Shown piece by piece: positions 44,398-59,736 of a stretch of DNA of 64,000 nucleotides (its first letter is position 1; the number at the start of each line of letters is the position of its first letter). Source of the DNA: Crambe crambe (lineage: Eukaryota; Porifera; Demospongiae; Poecilosclerida; Crambeidae); assembly GCA_963924555.1 (NCBI GenBank), contig OZ004590.1, positions 6,502,001-6,566,000 on the forward strand. Direction: 5' to 3'. Both the position numbers and the translations under genes were made by a program. The notes beneath the pieces are model-generated. The model saw only the letters and a list, made by a program, of their open reading frames with translations. It had not been told where the DNA came from and ran no database searches.

Positions 44398-47300
44398 ATG
44401 CTCTTCGCTCTGGGTGTCCTATTTGTTGTCTCCAGTCCAGCCTTGCCTATGCCTCCTGAGAATGCAGTGCACCTGATGTTGATCTCGTCTTCAGCGGATG
44501 GAGAAGAGCATTGCTTGGAGGACGGAGTGTTACCTGCAGTCCAGCTGGCCGTGGACCACGTGAATGACAATGAAGAGATCTTGAAGAACTACCAGCTCAG
44601 CATCGTAATGAAGGAGAATTCGTCATTATTGGTACAGATAAACCCAAATATGCTGCATGTCATTTTTAATAAGATGCATAAGCAGAATGCACTGTGTGCA
44701 TGTTGGATGTTTTGTTGAATGTGTGAATCAATGGCCAGCCACCAGTAACTGTTAATGCAATTCAATAGGCACTTGGGAATGTTAACTCAGAATCAACAAC
44801 GCCACAGATTTGCCACCTATGGCATAGGCCTATCCTATAATAACTGTTAAACATGATTTAGTATGCACCTTTGCCTTGGGAGTGTTAATTTCAAATTGAC
44901 TCCACACACAAACAGTGCAACAGGAAGCGAGCTCTGGATGTCCTCCATGAGAGTCTATTTGACATCACCTCCACCCCACAATTAGCCATTATTGGTGCTG
45001 GATGCTCAAGAGCTACCGAGGCCGTTGCTGAATTTTCTCATTACTACAACTTGCCTATGGTTAGAAAGAGATAAAAGGATAGAGTTTCTCTGCTATAGGG
45101 TGCCTTTGAACTCAAACACTTCCTCAGATAGATAATGGATAGCTAGTGACAAAAAGAAAGTGTGAACTAAGCTACCATTCACTGTTGTTCAGATTTCATA
45201 TGCTTCTTCATCTGGTACCCTGGACGATGCAAATAGATATCCCTATCTCTCCCGGATGATTCCTACAGATGACCTTGTTGCAGTGGGGATGGCTGTAGTT
45301 ATCTTTCAATATGGGTGGAAGAAAGCAGCTGTCATCACTCAGAACCTACCAGAGTTCACCAGTGTAAGTTGTAAGTGAGACCATTAGTGTGGTAGAGCCC
45401 AGGCTCACTCAATAAATATCCAATTAATGATTATCACAGTACTACTACACATTATTTACTAGGTACAGAGAATTAAAATAACTTTAGTCTCCATAAAAGT
45501 CTCCCTTCACTTTGAAGTCTAACCTTTCATAATTATTCTAGTACTCCACCGTAAACCACTTTATTGCAGTAACTAATTTTCTAGTCTCCTTTTGAACTTT
45601 TTCCGTACAATGAGTTAAAGATCTTGTGGTTTCCACAAGTGTTCTCATTTTAGACCTTCACTGATAGCACAACAAAAGAACTGTCCAGACATCAGAAAAA
45701 GCACTCCAAGTGGTTATTTGTTACGTTGTTGCCATGGGAAGTAAAATTAAATAAACATTATTGTGAAATAGAAAGTTGACAAGTGCTAGGTTATCCCAAT
45801 GGCATGCTAATGGTGACAAAGTAGCAATATGCCAGCAACAATGACGAAAAACAAGCAAACAAAAAAAAAACTTCCAATAGTGGTATAATTATTGCCTTAA
45901 AAAGAGCATCAGATAGACTTGTAGTCTGGCGTAGCCACCCTTCGCGCAATAAGACCAAAGGGTCGGCTACGCCAGACTAATAGACTTGATGGATGGATAC
46001 TAAGGGTGGGCATGGGTGAGGCAAAGTTCCTTGTGCAACAACCATGTAAGAACTTATTCTCTGTACCCACTCTCGCACATGTCCACACACACACACAGAT
46101 GACGAATCGTCTGCATCAAGAGCTCAACTCCACCGTGAATTTGACTGATATCCTATTTCCCAATGACTCAAACAGACGAGACAGAGTCAACTTCTTCGTA
46201 AGTTCAATAACTTCACATGGAACCTCAAACTAACTGACTAACCACCCAACCATCTCTCTTTCCTTTCACAGCCGTCCGATGTCCGCATATTTTTGCTGAA
46301 TGTGCAGATCAGTCAAGCAAGATGGATCTTGTGCAAGGTGAGGGCAGGCATCTTTCATCACACTAGCGACAATGAATTGCAAGTTGGTAGTCCAAATGCA
46401 AAGCACAAATTGAAAACTTGCATCTATTGAGGAAATTATCTTACCAACCAACTTACAGTTCTTGTTTACTTCTTGCAAATGTACGTGGTCTGGTCAAGGT
46501 ACCCAGTGGCATATGCTATGTAAACAAATCTCTCCATGGCGACCACTAAACAGCACACCTGAGGGTTGTAGCTAGAGGCTTAGGGGTATTGGTTTCTGGT
46601 TGTGCCCATGCCTTGCTGACTAGAGCTTCTCCTTCTCTGAGGTTGGCATATGGCTCTGCACCTGCAGCCTTTGAGGTCTGCCATATGTATGTTCTTGGAG
46701 GGAAAAGGTTGTATGTGGGGTTAGTTTCCAGGCATGTGCCTCCATTTCATTTGCAGGCTTTCCACAGTCTGAAGTGGCGGGAGTACAGGTATGTGTGGCT
46801 GATGCAGGGATGGTATGAAGACCTTTGGTGGAACGTCACCTCCTCCCCCCAGTCGGACTCTCTGGACGTCAACTGTACTGGTGAGGACCTGAGACGGTTC
46901 CTCCACCGGCAGAGGGTGCTGGGAGTCAACCACTACCCTCGCGCTCCTAATAAGACCACACCCACCATTGGTGGATTGGTAAGTTGGCTGCAGAATGTCA
47001 TATGGTGCACATAGTGTTTGTGGACAAAACAGAGGCCTGGGTACGAGGAGGGCTAGGGCCGTACCTGGGTACGAGGAGGGCTAGGGCCGTACCTGGGTAC
47101 GAGGTGGACTAGGGCCGTACCTGGGTATGAGGAGGGCTAGGGCCGTACCTGGGTACGAGGCTATTAGCTAGCTATATTTTGAGTCCAGCTGTAATTGTCC
47201 TGTGTTTGTTATGTGAGGGTGTGAAATTTATTGTCCCCTCCACACAGAGTATAAAGGACTTTGAGCTCAGGATGGAGAATTTTGCCAAAAGAACCGCCTT

Positions 47301-49342
47301 TGCCTATGACGCAGTTTGGAGCGTTGCTTTGGGTCTGAATGCTACAATCGCAGAGCTGGGCAATGACACAGACCTGAAGGCCTTCAGCCCTCCTCCGGTC
47401 ACTGCTGATCATTGTGGAGACTTTGACTCTTTGAACAGGGACTGGGAGCCGGGAAGAAGCTCCTACTTTGGAACACTCTTGAGAAATAAAATATTTGATG
47501 CTGCTTTTGAAGGTGTTTCGGTTAGTAAGCACTGGAAAGAGAATGAAGGGGGGGGGGGGGATGAGGGCTGGGGAGGAGTGGAGGGGGGAGGTGAAGTAGG
47601 GAAGGGGAAAAGGGAAGAGGGAACCATTTTGATTCTAATTCTGCTCAGGGGTATGTGACATTTGAGAATGGCACGAGGAGTTCAAATGGAGTTAGAGTGT
47701 ACCAGTACGGAGAAGGTGAGTGGGAGAATACATGGCCTACTTTTAAATCCATTGCCAGGTAATCTCACAGAGAACCAAAGAGAAATAGCCATCATCCTGA
47801 ATTCAGAAGGAGGATCAAAGTTCGAATATGCTGACGGAGAATCTGACCACACAGTCTGGCCAAATGGGACTCCATCTGATGGCACTCCAGTCGAGATTGA
47901 AAAGTTTCCTTACTTGTGGCTGGTGGTGACAAGTTATGTCTTCAACAGTATTGTGATTGTGGCCGCATTAGTCTGTTTGGTGTTTACCATCTTATTTAGG
48001 AAGCGGAAGTTAGTATATATATTTGCTACCACTCCAATACATTGTGTTAATACTGTGTTAACTGGTGTTATTTGGTCAATACATTGTGTTAATACTGTGT
48101 TAACTGGTGGTATTTGGTCAATACATTGTGTTGACAGGTTTTTCTCTTTTTTTTTCTTTTTTTTCTTTTTTCTTTTTTTTTTCCCCATAATAAACGTTTT
48201 GATCACTTTACAATGATCATCTTCAGTGTTTAAAAATGATTCAAAAATCATAAGTTATAAATAAATAAAAAATTACGCCTTCAGGTTATAATCAGCTTTA
48301 ACATTAACTTATGATTTTTGAAATACTGAAGATGATCATTGTAAAGTGATCGAAACATTTGTTTTATGAAAAAAAAAATTTGGACTAGTGTATTACGGGA
48401 GAGAAATTAAACCTAGTCACACAGGACTATTTAAATGTGTTAACTGGTGTAATTTTGGTCAATACATTGTGTTCACACTGTGTTAACTGTGTTATAACTG
48501 GTGTTACTTGGTCAATAGCTTGTTAGATTTGTGTTAACTTGATTGCAGGCTGGTGAAACTGACAAGCCCTAACTTGAACTGTGTCGTAATTGTTGGAGTG
48601 ATTGTCTTCAGTCTCAGCTCCTTTATGTTTGTCTACCCACGACCTATTTCTACCTTACAAACAAGAATATTCTGTTTTGTGAGTCTCCATAGTGTACAGT
48701 TGATTAAAAATACAAGAGGTTCATCACCACTTTCTCTCGTAGCTTCGTATTTGGTTGGTCTCTATTGGAATGTCTTTGTGCTTCGGGACCATCAATGCAA
48801 AAATGGGGCGGCTTTACTACATCTTTCACAATCCTGAAATGAAAAAGAAAGTGAGGAAGAAAGTTTCTGCTAGTCTACTGAATCACTTCTGTACTTATTC
48901 ATGTTATGCCTTTGTGTGTACATGTGTCAGGTCATTAAAGACTTGCATTTGTTCTTGGTTGTGGTGGGCTTCATCTTGGTCGATTTACTGATCCTCATTC
49001 CTACAACAGCTTCCAAATACGGAAGATTCCATCCTGAGAGAGTACCAGATGTGGAACACCCAAATATATCTGTCGATGTGAGCCTATATAATTCTTTCCA
49101 TAGTGGTCCACCATTCTCCATTTCTCTCCAGTGCAGCGGCAACCCAGTCACATACATAGTGACTCTTTGCTCCTCATCATGGCGGCAGGTCACCCTTGGA
49201 ATTCTATTTGGCTATAAAGCAGTGATCCAAGCCATTGGTTTGATCCTTGCATTCAGATTACGAAATATTGAGGCAAGTGCCATAGGAACAGGACTTGTAG
49301 GCATTTATGTAGTTAAAAAGTGAAACCCCACCCCCCAAAATA

Positions 49343-49421
<79 letters not shown>

Positions 49422-49959
49422 GAAATAGCTAACTGTCATCTCTTGATTCTAGATTGAAACACTCAATGATTCCAAGGAGATGACTCTCGCACTCTTTCTG
49501 AGCAGCGCCATCCTCATTGTCATAGTCATTATTTCCATGGTGTTTGGTGACCACCTCAACCTTTATGGAGCCTCGTACTCCTATGGGATCCCCCTGTGTT
49601 CCACTGCTGTGCTAGCTGTCGTTTTCTTCTCTAAGGTTCTTGCTTTATATCAATAATACATGTATACTGACGATTCATTGCCTCTTGTAGATGATTCGGC
49701 TTTATCAGGATCCAAATGGAGTTAAAATTTTTAGCTCTTCAATTCAAAATTCAAGTCCAGATAGCAAGGTTATGAAACTAGAAGAGCGAATCAAAGAGCT
49801 AACAATGAAGTTAGAAAAGGTAACCAAGTGAAAGGATTCTTTAAGATAGTTTAAGTGTGTTCCTGTAATTTAATTGTGCAGGTTAAAGGAATCGAAGCTG
49901 GGACATCACTATTAGGATCTAGTGATCACGAAAAGATTGAAATGAAAACAGTGACATGA
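44398..49959 (+). CDS. GABA-B-receptor-like class C GPCR, copy 2
   Basis: Tandem paralogue of copy 1. The ATG at 44398 starts a signal peptide (MLFALGVLFVVSSPALP); an in-frame ATG at 44335 would place a hydrophilic leader before it. The flytrap domain has [59 protein letters not shown] and TAFAYDAVWSVALGL. 7TM exons run from about 47900 to 49640 ([59 protein letters not shown]). A C-terminal coiled coil reads VMKLEERIKELTMKLEKVKG. Exon order and phases follow copy 1. The exon coding [25 protein letters not shown] is the most conserved between the two. The intergenic gap to copy 1 is 62-125 bp. Stop at 49957-49959. Confidence 0.9.
45927..45981. mobile_element. ~55-bp foldback element (AGTCTGGCGTAGCC arms)
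   Basis: AGTCTGGCGTAGCC-ACCCTT, then a ~15-base loop, then AAGGGT-C-GGCTACGCCAGACT. The outer 14-bp arms pair perfectly and the inner 6-bp arms extend the stem. Related ends occur at 37490 and 52024. A small MITE or solo foldback in a receptor-2 intron. Confidence 0.7.
47031..47162. repeat. 28-bp tandem repeat, about four units
   Basis: Units of CTGGGTACGAGGAGGGCTAG plus GGCCGTAC in a receptor-2 intron. The CCTGGGTACGAGG core is like the arms of the hairpin at 53684 (CCTGGGGACAAGG) and the half-copy at 15372-15400. Confidence 0.8.
48176..48378. mobile_element. ~200-bp MITE with ~75-bp terminal inverted repeats
   Basis: The left arm includes TTGATCACTTTACAATGATC then ATCTTCAGT and AATCATAAGTTA. 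The right arm reads TAACTTATGATTTTTGAAAT then ACTGAAGATGATCATTGTAA and AGTGATCGAAAC. The arms pair over about 75 bp with few mismatches and no coding content lies between. It sits in a receptor-2 intron between two stretches of a TACATTGTGTTAATACTGTG repeat. Confidence 0.8.
49341..49422. repeat. (TAA)n microsatellite, ~27 units
   Basis: Near-perfect AAT/TAA trinucleotide run in a receptor-2 intron. Confidence 0.95.
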
Positions 49960-50069
49960 CATTATTAACAGTGCAGTATTATAGTAACATTAGAGCTAAC
50001 TATAATGCGCATGCGCTGCGTGAAGTATTGTGCGCAATTAATTAAATTCTTCATTGTCACTTCATCGTG

Positions 50070-51947
50070 ATGGATGTGGACGAGGTCATGGGGACTATTG
50101 GTGAATTTGGACCATTCCAGAAGAAAATCGTGTATTTTCTAGGCATGGTCCAATTGGTTTGCGGTTTACACGCTCTCATTTTCTCAATTGTAGGGGAGAG
50201 TCCAGGCTGGTTTTGCCCTTCACCAAGTGGAGGTCCCGGCGTCATTGTTAGAGATTCGGACCCGGCAGCCTGTAAGATGTTTGACGAGAATGTGTGTGTA
50301 CCTCAGTTTCACTCTAACTTCACTTCCATAGTGACAGAGGTTGGTGACCCTAAGCCCTCATTTGGTAAGGTGTGGCTGCTAAAACATGACTCCCCCTCCC
50401 CCAATTAATTCCAAGCTTAGTGCTAATCCAATCACTATTTGATATACAGTGGAATCTGGTATGCAGGAAGTCAAACCTACCTAAGCTCTCCCAGTCTGCA
50501 TTCTTTGTGGGTTTTCTACTCGGAGCATGGATATGGGGCAGTGTGGCCGACAAAATTGGACGAAAGAAGGTCTTCTTCATCACTTGCGGTTGCTTATTTC
50601 TGTCAGGGTTTGGCTGTGGATTCTCTTTCAGCTATTGCAGTTTTGTAATCTTCAGAGTATGTGCTGGCATTAGTAATGCTGGAGTGATACTCTCCTCCTA
50701 TGTACTCTCTGTGGAAATAGTGGGTGTGTCAGGTCGAAGCTTTGCAGGAATATTGGGGAGTGCAATATTTTCCCTGGCCTACCCTCTGCTTGCAGTGTTG
50801 GCATACTTCATCAGAAACTGGAGGGCTCTGTTTTTTCTCATTTCTGTGGTTGGAACTTCCACATTTGCACTGATAAAGTAAGACTTGGCAATTAAGGTGG
50901 TGGGGCCTATCTATCCTTATGAATACAATAGTGTTGTACTATACTATGAGGATGTATATTTGTTTCAGAACTGTGCCAGAGTCTCCCAGGTGGCTGGCTA
51001 CAAGTGGCCACTTGTCTGAGGCCGAAAGTGTGCTGAGCATGATAGCCCAGGGCAATGGCACTGTCATGCCCTTGGGGATGAAACTTAAACATTCAAGTGG
51101 CTCCTCCATAGAGAGCAATGACTCAGTGGGTATAAGAGACATGTTCAGTGGTCAGGTCATCCGAAAGAGAATTCTGCTGCTGTTTTTGATATGGTACATA
51201 GCAAAATAATGTGAGGGTATGGACTAAAATGTTCTTTCCAATTTTCGTAGGTTTACAGTGAGCATGGTCTATTATGCTCTAGCCATGAGCACTGGTGAAT
51301 TGATGAGCAACAGATACATCAGTTTTGCTCTATCAGGTCTTGTGGAAATCCCTGCTCTGATGTTGGTCTACAAAATGATGAGCACGTAAGCACAGTTATA
51401 GTTGGATCATGATACCTTTATCGTGTGCTAAGTGTTAGATTCGGTAGAAAATGGACTCATGGTGTCTTTCTTCTTTCTTCTGGTGTGGCTTGTCTTATGT
51501 GGACATTACTCTATTGGTCAGGTAATACGCCAAGACCAGATGGACCTTTTTTTTTTCATTCATTTTGCAGGCAATAAGTCACTTGGGACTCCCTTTGCCC
51601 TGCTGGGTAAGTTTGCAGTGGCAGCTGCTTTTGGAGTGATTTACCTCTACTCTGCCGAGCTCTTCCCCACGCAAGTGAGGAACATTGGACTGGGTGTTAC
51701 CAGCGTTGGAGCCAGGCTGGGTGGAATTCTTGCACCAATAGTGTTAATGACAGTAAGTTGGGCATATTTAAATAATGGCTTTAGAAATATCTTGTTCTCT
51801 ATAATAATACAGGCTCAGTATAGCCATAGTATCCCAATGCTCTTGATGGGTATACTAGCTCTTGGAACTGGATTACTGAGTCTCACACTACCAGAGACTT
51901 TGAATAAGCCCATGCCAGACACTCTGAAGGATTTAGAGAATTTATAG
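50070..51947 (+). CDS. SLC22-type organic ion transporter (major facilitator)
   Basis: Plasma-membrane solute carrier of the organic cation/anion/carnitine transporter family. From ATG 50070: MDVDEVMGTIGEFGPFQKKI (the family-typical N-terminus before TM1), ESPGWFCP and NFTSIVTE in the extracellular loop, then WNLVC, GSVADKIGRKK (MFS motif after TM2), IFRVCAGISNAGVILSSYVL, the family signature VPESPRWL, GELMSNRYISFALSGLVEIPA, FGRKWTHGVFLLSSGVACL, and AELFPTQVRNIGLG followed by LPETLNKPMPDTLKDLENL. About 6-7 exons. The large first extracellular loop of vertebrate OCTs is short here. Substrate cannot be read. Starts 110 bp after receptor 2, same strand. Confidence 0.9.
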
Positions 51948-52023
51948 TGTGTGAAAATTTGCCACTGGAAATTGATTTACATTTTTTCCTCCTCCAATCA
52001 TGTCAATGATGTATTCATTTAAC

Positions 52024-52136
52024 GTCTGGCGGAGCTGACCCTTTACCTTTAGGAAATACGTTGCGCGCGCGACGCTAGTTGTCTCTGCGCGCGTCGATTC
52101 TTTACCAACTCTCGCGGTTGGTAAAGGGTCGGCGCG
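52024..52136. mobile_element. GC-rich foldback element directly upstream of SLC22 copy 2
   Basis: Begins GTCTGGCGGAGCTGACCCTT followed by TACC, and ends GGTTGGTAAAGGGTCGGCGC. The GACCCTTTACC and GGTAAAGGGTC ends are inverted. The interior is alternating GCGCGC. It ends 4 bp before the copy-2 ATG. Related to 45927-45981 and to the left edge of 37490-37520. Confidence 0.6.
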
Positions 52137-52540
52137 CGAATGATGGAAGTGATGAAGGAAAAGGAAATTGGCGACTTTGGACCATCCCAAAAGAAGATTG
52201 TATACCTTCTTATATGATACTTGGTTTACATGTTTTGAATGTCGGAGAAAGCCCAGGCTGGTTCTGCCCCAGACCTTCAAGTGGACCTGTTCGAGATGTC
52301 GACCCTTTAGCCTGTGAGATGTTGGACAGCAATACCTGTACACCTCACTTTTATCCTAATTTCACTTCTATTGTTAGTGAGGTTAGTTTGTTTTGTCATA
52401 GATAGATAAAGGATATGCATGAAATCCAGTAGGCTCCACCCCCACCCTCACCCTCACTTAGGAGAGCTTTGCTTGTACAGTGGAATCTGGTATGCAGGAA
52501 GTCAAACCTACCCAAGCTCTCCCAGTCTGCATTCTTTGTG

Positions 52541-52755
52541 GGTTTTCTACTCGGAGCATGGATATGGGGCAGTGTGGCCGACAAAATTGGACGAAAGGTC
52601 TTCTTCATCACTTGTGGTTGCTTATTTCTGTCAGGGTTCAGCTGTGGGTTTTCTACTCGGAGCATGGATATGGGGCAGTGTGGCCGACAAAATTGGACGA
52701 AAGAAGGTCTTCTTCATCACTTGTGGTTGCTTATTTCTGTCAGGGTTCAGCTGTG
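52541..52755. repeat. 106/109-bp tandem duplication inside an SLC22 copy-2 exon
   Basis: GGTTTTCTACTCGGAGCATG through TCAGGGTTCAGCTGTG occurs twice in tandem. The second unit carries AAG in CGAAAGAAGGTC, which the first lacks. Not present in copy 1. Confidence 0.9.
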
Positions 52756-53683
52756 GATTCTCTTTCAGCTATTGCAGTTTTGAGTATGTGCTGGCATTAG
52801 TAATGCTGGAGTGCTACTGTCTTCCTATACGTTAAAAGTGGAAATAGTGGGTATGTCGTCTCGGACTTTTGCAGGACTATTGGGAGGTGTAGGATTTGCC
52901 CTGTCCTACCCCTCACTTGCACTAATGGCCTATTTCATAAGAAGTTGGAGAGCTTTGTTTATTCTTATCTCTGCAATTGGAGTTTCCATATTCACACTGA
53001 TAAAGTAAGCTTACCCATAATGGACACACTTAGGACCCAGCCTTTTGTCCTTTGTTGAAAGGTTTATCCTCTTTCAGAGTGTCCTTTATCTCTCCTCTCA
53101 TGGAGGTAATACTTTTATTTGATTTCAGTATTGTGCCAGAGTCTCCAAGGTGGCTGCTTACAAGTGGTCATATATCTGAGGCTGAAAGAGTTTTAAGCAA
53201 AATGGCCCAGGACAATGGTACTGTCGTGCCCGTGGGGAAGAAACTGAAGCACTCCAAAGACAGCAACTCAGTGGGTATCAGAGACTTATTCAATCATCGG
53301 GTCATCCGAAAGAGACTTCTGCTGTTATTTTTGATATGGTGCGGATTGTTATAGAGTCAAACCATTCCCCTCTGATGACACCACCTGTCCAGGTTTACGA
53401 TATGTGTTGTCTATTATGCTCTGGCCATGAGCACTGGTGAATTGATGAGCAATAGATACATCAGTTTTGCTCTGTCGGGTCTCGTGGAAATTCCTGCTCT
53501 GATGTTGGCTTACAAAATGACGAAAAGGTATTGATACTTGTTTACAAGTACTATTAGTCGCTTTTTTTTTTCAGATTTGGTAGAAAATGGACTCATGGTG
53601 GCTTTCTCCTTTCTTCTGGAGTGGCTTGTCTTGTGTGGACATTACTATATTGGTCAGGTGAGTGAGCATAAGTTACCTTATGG

Positions 53684-53742
53684 CTAGCCTCGTCCCCAGG
53701 CCCGCATTTAATTGAGCGTGAGAGCCTGGGGACAAGGCTACC
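53684..53742. mobile_element. Small hairpin element (GCTAGCCTCGTCCCCAGGC arms)
   Basis: GGCTAGCCTCGTCCCCAGGC and GCCTGGGGACAAGGCTACC form an inverted repeat around a 20-bp loop in an intron of SLC22 copy 2. A diverged half-copy lies at 15372-15400 (GCTAGCCTCATACCCAGGCC). Confidence 0.7.
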
Positions 53743-54053
53743 TTATGGCCAGAATATTTTATGATCACTAAAGCTCACTGTCGATCCGTATGGCTATATC
53801 TTCATTTTGCAGGGAATAAGTCACTTGGGACTCCCTTTGGTCTACTGGGTAAGTGTTAATGATGGTAAGTTGTCAACTTATTAATTATTTTTACCATAAC
53901 CCCTTTTTATTTATTATAGGCTCAGTATAGTCATAGTATCCCAATGCTGCTGGTGAGTATCCTAACTATTGGAATGGGATTACTGAGTCTCACACTACCA
54001 GAGACCTTAAACCAACCTATGCCGGACACGCTAAAGGATTTGGAGAATTCATG

Positions 54054-54557
54054 ACTGATAATTTCATTATTTAAAATTTTTTGACCATCTTGAAAATGAT
54101 GCAAATCACATTGCAGAGGTCACTTCTCTCTCCACAGGTAATTAGATTCCAGGGGCTAATCAGCCTCTTGTGGTAGCTGCGGTCAGTCAAGAGTTCCACT
54201 TAAATTTACTCACGTGATCAAAGAATGACATGTGTCAAGCTAACCAGAAAGAGTAGCTGTGTACGTGTGTGTAATAGCTAGCTAGTTGTATTAATAACCT
54301 ACACAGCCGCTGGAATGTGAGCGATCTCACCGCCCTCCCGTCAGGATCGCCATCAATTAAAAGGTCAAAGCTAAAAGCCGTTGTTGATAATCCAATTAAT
54401 GCACACTCTTCATTAACCCAGCTTCTGTTCAGTTTTGACATAGATATGTGTGCTTAACATTACTACTTATAGGACCTATCATTGTGCCCTATCCTACTGC
54501 ACATGTAGGTTCTCATAAGCAGGTCAGACTAGTTCTAGTGGAGTGGCTAGTGCCAAA
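54054..54557. other. Intergenic, promoter of PPP4R3
   Basis: About 500 bp. Nothing coding seen. It contains short AT-rich stretches and the upstream leader of PPP4R3; no clear TATA box. Confidence 0.5.
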
Positions 54558-59257
<4,700 letters not shown>

Positions 59258-59736
59258 GGCTAAATCTACTTTAGCTATTACAAAAGTTTTTAGTCAAAAT
59301 AATTTATAAATTATTATCAATACCATGGTGATCGATCCAGGCTGCTAAATGAGGTGTGCATTAAATAATGGAGTTTCCCAGTTGTGGAGATCACATGATG
59401 TAATTCTTAATCATCTGCACAGCAGAAGTTTAACTACAAAAAACTATCAGCACAATACAATGCAGTGAGAATGCATAAAAAATGTGATGTATGATACAAT
59501 TCAATTAGGAGCTAAGAACCAAAATGATGTCATCAGATATACAATGCCAAAAAATAGCTTACAAGAAATACCATGTAAGGTCCCAGTGTACAACAACAAT
59601 GCAGATGGACATGTGTTGTTACTATGGTTACTGTATATTAGAAGTGTGGAATGCAATGCTAGGCTGTATTGTAAAGGGGTATATGAGACAAAGTGGAAGA
59701 TTAACAAAAAAAAAGAAGAAAAAAGACTGAATGAAC
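59258..59736. other. Convergent intergenic region PPP4R3 / CCDC88
   Basis: 479 bp between two stop codons. AT-rich, holding the 3' UTRs of both genes; no other structure recognised. Confidence 0.6.

Larger units (their letters stand above)
52141..54053 (+). pseudogene. Broken tandem copy of the SLC22 transporter
   Basis: Same exon order and close sequence to 50070-51947, but with lesions. After KKIVYLL the frame is lost where copy 1 continues through TM1 (about 52200-52240). The exon with GSVADKIGRK contains a 106-bp direct duplication (52541 and 52647) that shifts frame, and its first unit also lacks the AAG of KK. After LGTPFGLLG the sequence jumps from GGTAAGT to GTGTTAATGA, missing about 150 bp that encode the ELFPTQVRNIGLG region in copy 1. 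The final LPETLNQPMPDTLKDLENS is still recognisable and ends TGA at 54051-54053. A transcript could exist, but a working 12-TM transporter cannot be read as it stands. Confidence 0.85.

Noticed and set aside
46589-47014. 141-aa ORF with an extra N-terminus before AFHSLKWREY
   Set aside because: The extra part is intron; the exon begins after the AG just before the AFHSLKW codons, as in the paralogue.
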